Source of the DNA: Toxorhynchites rutilus septentrionalis
Taxonomy: Eukaryota; Arthropoda; Insecta; Diptera; Culicidae
Assembly: GCF_029784135.1 (NCBI RefSeq)
Contig: NC_073746.1
Location: 248,629,307-248,693,306 of the forward strand
DNA: 64,000 nucleotides
Reading direction: 5' to 3'
Shown here in pieces: positions 11,701 through 23,700 of the stretch. The stretch's first letter is position 1. Each line of letters starts with the position of its first letter. Under the pieces are notes generated by a model. That model did not search any database. It was not told the DNA's origin and saw nothing but the letters and a program-made list of their open reading frames with translations. A program made the translations under genes and the position numbers.

Positions 11701-14700
11701 TGAAATATCTTGTCTACCTCATTTTTAGTCGTTCATCGTGTTATCCGCGATTTTCGTTATGCGCGGTGTCCTAGCCAGACTATTTCGCCGATAATCGGGG
11801 TTCTACTGTATGTGCGATTTTTTCGAGAATTTGAACAGTGTTTGCGCGGCACAAAAAAGATATATTTCTAAATTTTGATTTTTTTTTTCGAATTTTGAGA
11901 CCTATTGAAGGTGTAGTTTATATTTGAATATACACATTTATTTGTTTGTGTATTTATTATATGTGTTGATACGGATGAACTTTTTTTCAGAATATTTCGA
12001 GAACTGCGTGGTATGAAAATATCCAATAATGTTTTAATTTTTTTTCCCATTTTTTGTGATTTTCTAGCATTTTTAAATTTTTCCTAAAATCTATTACTGT
12101 ATTGTATTTGTAAAAAGAGTCCCAAATCTTAACAGTAACGCTTTGAAACAATACGCAAATAAAAAATTTCTTTTTTCTGAATCTCCGTATGGTTCACTAT
12201 AAGAACTATGGCTAAAAACGTATTTTTTTCACGACACTCTCAATAGCTTGGAAAAGAAAATATAGAAAAAAAACTCATAGTGTATCATAGTATACTCATA
12301 GTATCTTACAATGATAAAATTACCATCGAAAAGTCAAACTTTTGTTGACATTCCGTTTTTTTTCTCTACGAAACTGGATAATCCTATAAATAGAACAGAT
12401 GTTGATATATTTAGTCTTATGAATTTAAATTTATGATTTTATTAATCAAAAATTAAAAATGCAGACGGTGAAAATAACGAAAACATTTTAAAATAATTGA
12501 TTTACTGCAAGCTGCTGTTACGTCTCCTGTCTTTTGGCAAAGATGAGAAAGCTTTGTTGGGAGATGCTCATGCAGTCCGGGCCTGACATCAAGTGGATAC
12601 CCCCTATCAGTGACTTTTTTGGTCAGATTGTGGAAAATAATTAGGTATTATTTTTTTTATACAAATTTTGTTACATTCGTCCGTGCTTAGGTGTTATATG
12701 AAATTTGGTGTTTTAAATGTTTATTGTTACAAAAGATTTAACCGCTCTACTATCACAATTGGAAATTTTGATTTCACAACTCTATGTTCACTAATCATGT
12801 AATACATTCTGTCAAATTTATACCGGGAATTTGCGTTTTCAATGAAAATATTTTTTTATCATCTAAATTTATACGAGGGCGGGCCGATAAGTACTTAGCC
12901 TCATCGCCCGATGGTGTCAGTATCGCAAGAGAGATTACTTATCGTGTAGTACATTCTCGTAAATGGCTACTGTTAAAATTTCAGCCGAATCGGACTCGTA
13001 GTTTTGTTTTGATCTTGTGTGGACGCGGGCGTGTCCGCGGATTTTAGAAAAATGGAAAAAAATGGAAATTTCGCCTTCGCCACGGCCGAATTGGTCGAAT
13101 TGCACTACGAACTGCTGCCCCATCCATTGTATTCTCCAGATTTAGCCCTGTGGGACTTTTTTTTTGTTTCCAAACTTGAAAAAGTCACTCGTCGGGCAGA
13201 CATTTGAGTCGAATGAGGAAGTCTTCGCCGCCACGGAGGCCTACTTTGCAGACCTCGAGAAAACGTATTTTTCAGATGGACTAAAGAAGTTGGAGCATCG
13301 CTGGGTCAAGTGTATCGAGCTAAACAGAGACTATGTTGAGAAATAAATCGCCACTTTTTAATTTTTTTTGTTTTTTTTTTGTAGGCTAGGACTTCCCTCG
13401 TATTATCGCCTTCAAAAAATTCTGAAATTTTTGAATATTAATTTTTTTTATTTTCCAGAAGAAAAATTTTATTTGTCATGGTACACAATAACATACTTTG
13501 AGTATTTTCTCGAATTTTCATTTCCAAGCCTATTGAGTATGGCATGAAAAGAAAAGAAAAACTACGTTTTTAACTTCAGCTCTTATAGTGAACCATATAG
13601 GGATTCAAAAAAATTACTTAATTTTTCTAATTTGGTACCTTATACACCATTTTCCATAGCGCTGGTGATAAGATTTGGAGGCACTTTTCATGAACACATG
13701 AATACAACACAATTATAGATTTTTGGATCATAACAAAATAATAGAAAATTAACAAAATAGTTTTTTTTAAATTATTGGATATTTTCGCGGGGCGCAGTTC
13801 TTGAAATATTCTGAAAAAAAAACACAAATATCAAAAATCACATACGAACATATTCAAATAGAAATTAAACCAGTACTAAGTCTCAAAATTCTAAAAAAAA
13901 TATCAAAATTTTATAAATGTATATTTTTTGTATCGCGCAACACTGTTCAAATTCTGAAAAAAACACATATCTAGGAAAGGTACAGAATCAGATTCAAATA
14001 CGAATAAGAGTAGTAGTGAATCTCAAATCTTAAAAAAAAATTCAATATTTCAAGATTTTTTGTAGTACTTAAATTTTCAATGATTTTTAAAAAATAATAT
14101 TCTTCGTTATACCATAGTAAGATACACTTTCAGTATGTTTTTCAAATATTTATCTCGAAGCTATCGAGAATGGCATGCACAAAATTGAAAAGTACGCTTT
14201 TTACCATAGATACTTTGTTGAACCTCGTAGGGGTTCAAAAAATAGTCAAAATTTCTTATTGAGGACCCTATACAATATTTTCCATAGAGTATGTATTGGG
14301 GTGTATTGGTTTAGGGGCACTTTCTACTTCCATACCCGGCCAGGCCCTTTGATATTTTTTTAAAAAACTCATATCTCCATTTTGAAGAGTCCGACAACGC
14401 AAGACAACGTATCAAAATTTGTTGAATTAAAAAAGTTTTGTAGCTCACATAGACTGTCGCTCATCCATCTTGTTCATTTCGAACCACATACACAAGCGTT
14501 GAGATTGCAGCGCAGCGAATGAGAATAAGATTATGCGGTTAATATTGAAATGAGAACTGATATCTCTTTTAACGATTTTAATATTATACTCTCGGATCGT
14601 GATCGGTCATACGAAGGGGTGCTATTTGGAGCGAAGCTGTTGTTTGTCATGCAAACATCAGAAACAAAGAACTCTGTATAATTCAAAAACGATCAAAATC

Positions 14701-17700
14701 ACATCTCAACTTTTTGGATATTTCATGTAAAAAAAACTCAGCTTTCAAGAAAAAATATGAGCATATTTTGGTCCCGAAAGCATGTAAACTATGAAAAACA
14801 AATATAATATATTTAATTTGATATGTCGATCATCTGAAACGGTCCAGTAGTTCAAAAGTTATCTGATGATCTATATTATCTGAGAACTACTATATCCGTT
14901 TGGCATGGAATGGCTGTATTTATAATTTATATTTCGAGGAATGATTATCCTATCTCACCTGTATTTTTTTCTCCAAATCCCCTATCTTACGTTTCTGCTC
15001 TTCGCACTGCTTGTACGCTGTGTCGAGCTCCTTCGCTACAGTCTGATATTTCTCTTCTAGCTGCTTGGATTGCTGCTGTGCCTCGAGGGCTTCATTCTTC
15101 AGCGATTGTATTAGGCCAGCATCCGGCCCTGTGATGGCACTCTTCTCCTCTCCGCTCAACGGATTCCAGCGCTCCCTAGACAGTTCGGCTTCCAGATTTT
15201 GCACCCGTTGCAGTAGTCGTTTGTTTTCTCGCTCGAGAGCCTCGTTGTTACGCAATTCCATCGCCAGCAGTTGCTTTGTACTCTGCAGGTCATCACGCAC
15301 CTTGTCGATGTCGTCCATTTCGTCCACCTCGTCCTCTTCGACCGGAGGCGCCTCCAGATTGGCTCTGGACTCGGACTTCGCCAGCTGCTCTTCCAGAGTC
15401 ATCTGTCGACGGAATTTTCTTAAACCCTCCAGGTTTGGCTTGCTACGGTCGTTACATTTGGTAGGTTTCAACTTGACGCCGAACTGGATCTCCTTCAGCA
15501 GAACATTGTGAGCGGTTGCTTTCTCAGTTTCAAATATAAATTGATCCTCGAATTTTGTAATCGATTTTGAGTGTATAATCGGTTTCGATCTGAAATGGTA
15601 AAATTTGAGTGGTTGAGTCATATCAGGGGAACAGAGTAACGAGACAATTGACACTAAGCAACAGAGATCCAATAGTTCACAATACCTATCATTGCATTCA
15701 ACGTGACGCAGTTTTCTACCCTGTTCCACCTCTTTCATCATGTCGGACCAGTCCGGTCGTTTGCGTGGCCGTTTCCTGCAATCGAAATAGGTGTTGAGTT
15801 GATTAGTGGTTAGTCCAGTTGATGCAGGGGTATGGTAAGTCTATCATTCTATTAGAGGATTTTATGACAAACGATCGATTTTTGAGGAAGGATGTGGCAT
15901 GCATAATGATGGATTCGTCTGCTTCTTCAACAAATATGGTTGCACAGCCAAGCCTTGTCGTCATTCTAACGATTACACTGTTACATGCTATACAAGCGAT
16001 AAGCGGCGACAGTCTTTTTGTTCCCACTTCTAACAGGGAATACTGTTTTTCATAAATGATTGATGTGTTCATCAAGTGTGTGTTAGTAGACAACTTACTT
16101 CAGCTTGTCGACCACCTGTTTTTGCCTATCTGAAATTGCATCCTTTTTGAAATCTGGCGGTGGTGCCAATTTCGGCGGGGGAGGAGGTGGCGGTGGGACG
16201 TTTGTCTTGGGCATCGGCGGAGGTGGAGGAACTGGAAGATGTAGAATGATGGTTAATTTTGTAGTTTTTTCAGTAAAAAATTTCCATTGTGGGTATGTGT
16301 TTAGAAAACAAAGATTTTGTTATCAAAGTGAATAAATTACTAATAAATATCAGAGACAATTAGTGAATTTTTCAATCGTATTTTCATGCAGAATTCGAGT
16401 GAGTCTCGAATATACTTATGTATATAGTGTATATATATTATTGTTATTGCGTACAACTTAAAGTGAGATACGAGATTCCCTGAAGGGTTAAAGCCTTATA
16501 AATGTTGTTTAAAAAACATCAGAGACCGAGTGTAATAAAACGTGGATACTTGCTTTAAATACATAATGTGAGTCATAAATATTATTTTATGTTAGCTATA
16601 AATAAATATTATTCTTTGTTTAGAAGTGTTCTCAAAACTGTAAACAAAACTGAATTGCACATATTATTAAAAAGTTTTCGCAATAACAGTAAATCTCGGC
16701 GTTTCGTGCAATTATAAGACGTTTGGCATAAATTTTTTTTTAATCCTGATTTCCGGTAATTTTTCGGTTTTCAAAAAACTCAATTTTTTACGTCTGAAAC
16801 ACTACTAAATGAAGTCCGATTAAGCTAATATTTTGCATTGTGTATTTTATCGGGTAAATTAGGGGTTCTCAAGCTATGTTAGGCAATAGACCCCTTTGCC
16901 AGAATTAAGTGATAACTTAGACCCCTATTGCCAAATTTTTAAAACAAAGATTTATTTCTAGTTTTTGTCTTATTTATACCAAGTTCTTACTAATTTAAAG
17001 ACTTTGCGGTTTGTTAACCTGTTATAAGGCAGTAACAATCAGGGCTCTGCATAGTCATAGTCAACTGAGGATAGTCAGCTGACTATCTGACTGACTATAT
17101 CCGTATTCAGTTAGTAATGACTTTTGGCTTCTTCACGCAGTTTCTCCGCCAAAACGACTAAACAGTCAGTCGGGTGTTAAGTCGCTATCTCCCTCTACCG
17201 ACTCGACTATATCATTTCATTCTTCCCAGTCAAATTGTCCTCATTGCATTTTGAAGTGACTTCCCCCAAAACGAATTCGTTCCTCTCTTTCTCTCTCCCA
17301 TGTACGTGTGCATGCATCGATGTTTGAGTTCAACGTGGTTTGACAAACGCTACAGGTGAGTTAGATTCTTTTGTATCGTACATTAAAATTACTAACACGT
17401 ATCAAATAGCGTGCAGTGTGTGTGTGCGCTATTTTGCACGCCAATTACTAATACTAACGCGAGGACTTTTATAGCATAATTGATAAATGTCTAAGTAAGT
17501 TGGTTTGAGCTCACGATGGGTAGACAATAAACCGTCCATTGCTGGGGTAACTTCTTTTTTGCATCAGATATCATGTTTCCGTTCCTCTTTATATGGACGT
17601 AAAAATAAGATTGCGTACGCGGGTATAAAATTAGTGGTTAACTTCAACTTTTTTAGGGCTGCTGAAAATGTACAATATTAATTTGGGAGTCTATTTTATG

Positions 17701-20700
17701 TAAAAAAAACGCGATCACAGAGCGATGGCAAAAAATCTGCTTAAATTCGTTGAACATGCAACAATTTGATAGGTTTTTCACTGTAAGCGTTCTATTTAGG
17801 ATCTACTGTGTAAGTTCATGCGTTTCACCAATCGTATAAGGATTATGTTCGGTGAAGTTGGAGTCGATTCCTTGCCTAGTTTCCACGGCCTTAGAATCTG
17901 GATGTTGAAAAATCAAAAGTCTGGATTTTTCTGGATTTTTTTATATTTAATTGCGAATTTTATTGAATATTTTCACGAGAACGTCGTTTGATGTTTTTGG
18001 AAGCGGACACGGTTTGCTGACAAGCAATGACAATTAAGTATCTTTTTCAAGGCAAGCAAAGAAGGAGTTTGGATTGAGTTTGTACACAAGGGACCTTCTC
18101 AGGACTAGAACTGCAAACGTTTAAATTATCTATCATTCAACACAATCAATCAATCATGAATCTGATGTGTAAAACATGATTTAACAGTTATTTCTTCTTA
18201 TCTCATATATCGACGCATTATACTTAAACTCGATGGTTGCAATCTTGTGCACCAAACCACTTTCTTCGGTGTTCAGTAAACTTTTGGGATAAATTTTCTT
18301 AATTGCGGGATTGCCACGGGTAGTTGCAAAACATGACTACATTGGTTCGTTCATCCGTAGAATAATCTGAAAATCACCATTGCGTAGTTTTCTGAATTTC
18401 TCATCAGTTGGCTAAATCATTTGTCTGGGAACCAGATTAGGAAAATTTTCAGTAAGCGGTAAAATGGTTTGATGTTTTCTTCCGATGACATTGGGCGGGT
18501 CCAGCATGGTCAAATTTATCGTAACCGAGTTTTTGTAGATGATACATTACATTAGCCTTAAATTCGTTGAGCCGATCAACAGATATTTTTCCATAATTTA
18601 CGTACTTCTTAATGAGTAGTTCGGCCGTTGTCCTAACCTACACATTTTCCAAGCTTTCGTAATTTTGTCGATCGAACGCAACTTTATTCAGATTAAATAC
18701 CGTGCTGAAAAGTCGTGAAGAATCAGTAGGGCTCTCACTTTGAGCTTGTTCATGTTGTTAATCACTTTGAGAATGTATGGCAAAAATGTCAAAATAAAAT
18801 TAGTCTACCACTTTGGCGTTTTCAACATGATTAATATGTTCCACAAATCCAAAGTAGATTGGGAGTGGTTCATATCTGTCAAGCACTCTTTCCGGTGAAA
18901 GCCATCTAATCGCGCATGGAGGAAGCAATTTCAAGGGTTTTAATTTAAGAATTTCCTGAATCTCATCACATTTACTAGTCCGCAAGGGACTGCAGTTAAG
19001 ACATCTATTGGTTTGCTCAATTTCATCTGGAATATGCTTACACGCATACGAAAAGCATAAGGCAGAACTATAGCAAATACACTTCATAATGAAAAACGAT
19101 GGACAATCTCTTTTAAGCAAAGCGCCAAGTGAGTGAAGTCATGGTCCTTGTTCCATCAGCCCCATAGCCAATCGAATAAATTTGGTCTGCAATTTTGTCT
19201 CCCGTGAACAACGAAACCATCATCACAACCAACCATCAAGCCAAATATTTGACTCTTTTTGACAGATAAAATTTGATCAACGAGTACTGATCGAATATAT
19301 TCGACAAAACACAACAAGCAAATATTCAGTTATTGGAAGCCTAAAATATTTTTTCGGTCTGCTCGTCAAACCTGTCGATACATGGTTAGGTTACTTTAAA
19401 TATTCCAGTGGAATTTTTTGCATGTTCGATGTTTGACATCATTCGCCACTGTTGATAATTGAAGAGTGGCAAACAAAATAGTGTTTGTACAAATTTCAAA
19501 CCAAACTTTATCAGTCAAAAAGTGTCAATTATTTGACCTCCGGACAAACAGTGTACGGCTACCTTAAGGCTAGTGACTATTTCTTCGACAGATCTGTCGA
19601 TTCGTCGACAATCAAATTGAACGGATTGCTTCGCAAATGTCTAATGGACTCCTGGTGAGCTTCTCAGTCGCAGCATGCTTTAAAAAAAACCTTCAATCCT
19701 CCTAGACACATTACGTCTTTACTACATGTTTTGTAGAAACCAGCATGCTTATCGGTGCTCTGAGAAAACCAGCTCAGTCTAGCCTTCTAAACCCTTCGGT
19801 GAAATCAGTGATGCCATTTTGAATAACCGATTTGGCTGAATTTTTTTCAGCATGTCACAAAGGAGAGCATATTCCCGTCCTGGCAATATATTTTTTCGCG
19901 AAACCCTCTGCCGTATAGTGTCCGATCTTTGCTTACACTCGTCCTCATCCTTAACAGATTGCTTATGAAATAGGGCAATATTTTTTACAAAGTCAAACTC
20001 ATCATTCATTTTGGGATCGTCCACAGGTGTCCTCAAAGTAGCGTTAGAATAACGATTGCTATAATCATTTCCATTTCCGTTGCGAGCAGTGTTGCCACAT
20101 TTAAATCATTACCAGAGGCGTCAAAAATCGTTCTCATTTGTACTTTTTTTTCACAAAATCTTTACCATCGAAAATTTCCGTTGTAGAGAAAAAAAATTAT
20201 TTATTAGCATTACAAAATACTCATTTATTTACTACAAATACTACATTTACATTTGCAAGTCATTCGTGTTTTTTGATGATGCTTATACATAGTTTTTTCG
20301 AATTCAGATTGCATACTATCATTTTTTTTATTTTCGAGCTGCCACCACGATGTTTGACCAAATCCTTTGATCTAAAAATGGCGTTGATCGTATCGTTGCT
20401 GAGCCGATTTCAAAGCATATTTTTGTTCTGATTATGTTCAGAAAAAAATCACTCGACAGTTGCCGAGGAGTGAGGCATAGTGAGAATGTTACAAACAAGG
20501 GATCGAAGCGCCGAAAAGGCGAGCGAACCGTCGATTCTTTTTTGGCATCCGTTTTCTGTCCACCAACCCTGCACATGCTCGTTTTCTGAAATTGTGATTT
20601 TCTTACGGAGTAATTTTATCTTTAGGCTACAGAATTAATTCTCCACATCTTGTACATTTCCATTGTAGAATCCTGGAAACGCTTTCAACACAACGTTAAT

Positions 20701-23700
20701 GAGATTTGTCAAATTGTCAAATTGGAAAAGTTTCTGGGATTTAACATTGCCGTAGACTTGAACGTCGAATCATCGGAATCGAATCTTTTTCTCATTTGTT
20801 TGATCAGCTACACGAAAAAATTGCGACAAATATCCTTTGAAATGATCTGCCTTCCGCTGTCCATTGTTCTGATAATTTCTTCTGCTGCTATTCCAACCTA
20901 AAATTGTTGTCGCTTTTCAAATGATCTTCATATTTAACAGCATTGGATATTGAAACAACGTGAGATTCCTCGCAGATTTTAGTGGGAATGATCAAATAAA
21001 AATCTTTCAGCTCTTCATGTAGCATCGTGAATTAAGGTTTTTCAGCCTGGAACAAACGATTTGATCTGTTGATCTGGGCCAAAACATGCGTCGCATCGTC
21101 CGACGCGAACCCTTTCAGACAATCCTTATAAGGAATTTTGTCTATATGGAACTGATCAATCATTGCATTGTAAATGCTTTTATAATCAGCAACACCAAGC
21201 GATACTGCGGCGTAAAAGTCATCATGTACCTCAATGTTGCTTTGTTCAAATGTAAGAAATTTCACAAATGGAAAAAAATCTGTACCAATCTGTAGTTTTT
21301 GACCAAAATCTGTATTCTGTACCGTACAGAATCTGAACCAAAAATAACGAAAAAAATCTGTACCATTCCAGATAAATCTGTACGTGTGGCAACACTGGTT
21401 GCGATTTTTTTCAGGCCTGCTTCCCATATTGGTGTTCAAATTACTACTTTTCCAGATGGATACAGAACGATTTCAGTATCGCAGAATTCTCAATATTGAA
21501 AATAGCTGACAAAGACTTGAACTCTCCTCATTTTATCGTTTTTGACGTAGGATTACGTCTTTCGGGAACATATTGGGGTACAAATTAAAAATCGAAAATC
21601 GAGTAAATCGTGAAAATTGTCCAATTTCAAACGTTTATTGCCCAGTCATTTCATGATGGATTGATGAAATTTTCGCGTCAATCGATTTCGGCACTCCATA
21701 ACAATTTTTTATATTCAAAAAAAATAATATATGTCATGAAACTAACTATCGAACAATTGAAAAATCTCAACCCCTATCCTAACGGAAATAACCACTTCTG
21801 ATTGGTCGAAATTGACGACACATGCGGCCGGTCCCTAACAGAGACATCTAAACCAAGCAGCCTGGGGGATTTCGGATTTGCAAATACATGAGAATAGGGG
21901 GAACTTTTGTTCCTACCGAAATGTATTTCCTAACAGAGACATCAAAAACAAGCTGCATGGGGGAAATCGACATTGCAAATACATGAAAGTAGGGGGATCT
22001 TTTGTTCCTGCCGAAATGTGTTCTCTAACAGAGACATCGAAACCATGCTGCATGGGGGAAATCAGCATTTCAAATATATGCAAGTCGGGGGCATTTTTGT
22101 ATTGCAAGTAAAGTGAGTGATACGATTAATTCCAACAAATAAAATTTAAATATGGAACTTTAATGTTGGTTGCTTCTCGAAATTTCATATCAATGACAGA
22201 TCGTGTATTGTGAAAAACTTAGCACAAGTGTAAGTGTAAAATTGTATATGGTAGCAGTTGTGTTAAAAATAACTTGATATATGAAACGATTTATTTCAAT
22301 TTTCATAAATAAAAACCAAGGTGTGTTCCCGCTCGAGAACGGGTCTTTTGGTTTAAGCTGTCTGTTTTGTTGTGTTAATTTTCACCCAAGGAAGTTTATA
22401 CGACGAGAAAAATTGTAAAAGTGAAGAAATATTAGAAAAAGTGATTTCCCATATGCTCTACATATAGTCTTAGGTATTGTTAGTCCAATTAAAATTCGCA
22501 TTGGGTTGAATAAACACTCAGAAAGTAAAAATTATTAATGAAAATTACCTTTTCCATTTCAAATATGTTTTCTCTATATTAAAGTTGCATGTTTTTACTG
22601 ATGAGAAAAATTGATAATTGTGTTCGGTATTGGTAATTGTCTTATAATACATTGGTGAGTTTTTTTTTCTTTATTTCATCCATACATATCACAGGAGGTA
22701 TCTAGTCTAGAATTACAGAGGGCGGTTTGCATCATATCTCGTCCACTTGAGTATCTTGTATCTGATACGCACCATCCAACGACTGTTTACCATCCTTCTG
22801 TCATTATCACTCGGTAAACACTGGAGAAGTGAACAGACAATACCCAACAACCAAACAAAACGGTCCTTTTTAGGGCCACCAAATCATTATCAAAAAGTTT
22901 AATATCCAAAATCAACAGATAGCCTAACGGAATCCTACGTCAACTATGCGATCGTGTCTCAGACACAACCCTCCTGTGACTTTTTGATTTTGTCATTTGT
23001 TCTTCAGCTATCAAAATGTTGTCCTAGCAAGAGGAGCAACACATCAAAAATTTTGCTCGCATTTTTCGAACGTCGATTCAACGAAACGGTTTTTTTATCC
23101 CTTTTGTTTATTTTAGGCTCATTAGCATTTTAGCTGTAACAGAGCCGAATTTTAATCATGTACATGTCACATATTTATCATATCTATAATTAGCACATTA
23201 CACAGTTGCCATTTTTCGACGTTAGAGTATTCCCTTCTATACCATTGCAAATGGTACATATTTACACAGTAGCCATTTAGGCGAAAGAGTTTTCTATCTG
23301 TTCTTCCATTATCCACAGCAGGGATGGTAAAAAATCACATTCAACGATCAATGAATAAGTATATCCCTCTAGTCGGATGTTTTTAAATCACCCCCAGCAG
23401 GCGAGGCTCTTTTATTCTTCATATGTACACAGAGAGAATACTTGGAACGGTGAGCTACCAAGATCTCAAAAAAGCAATATGAGAGCGGAATCCCCACTGC
23501 TTGCACTCTCGAAGCATTACTTCTACTACTCAAGTTTGATCGTGAGTGCAAGCCACAAACGATTAATCCCATTCCATAGAGCGGATGATGAGTTCTTGAT
23601 CGGAAAGTGTAACAAGAGACGATCAACTGAAATCTTACGACACTCATCGAGGGATTTTTAATTCTCTATTGCACAGACCGCAGTGAGTGGCTGACTCAGT

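Larger units (their letters stand above)
11430..14360. repeat. Inverted and tandem repeat complex in the intron
   Basis: A left unit (11430-12330, interrupted by the pogo-like MITE) is the reverse complement of right units at about 13450-13980 and 13980-14360. Matching landmarks include ACCCTATACAATATTTTCCA (14268 region; inverse near 11510), GAATTTGAACAGTGTT (11829; inverse near 13950) and ATTGGATATTTTC (13773; inverse near 12020). The two right units are themselves direct copies of each other. Confidence 0.65.
9330..14955. other. Intron 4 of the sals-like gene: repeat-filled
   Basis: No exon-like frame with splice sites was found between exons 4 and 5. The intron holds an AT-rich dispersed repeat (9885-10230), a MITE (10522-10869), a Tc1 remnant, a pogo-like MITE, the inverted repeat complex and a deleted mariner, each listed separately. 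Confidence 0.6.

Noticed and set aside
15065..15511. 148-aa plus-strand open frame opposite exon 4
   Set aside because: Exon 4 on the minus strand has splice sites in phase, coiled-coil periodicity and WH2 motifs. The opposite frame has none of these.
16860..16950. hAT (Charlie-like) terminus around GGGGTTCTCAAGCTATG and GACCCCT
   Set aside because: No inverse partner or 8-bp duplication was found within the intron, so the resemblance is too weak to annotate.
21837..22105. CRISPR-like regular repeats
   Set aside because: Units are contiguous 95-bp tandem copies without unique spacers, and the DNA is eukaryotic.
22330..22352. Short hairpin CCCGCTCGAGAACGGG as a terminator
   Set aside because: Rho-independent terminators are not expected in insect nuclear DNA. 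It is probably part of a repeat.
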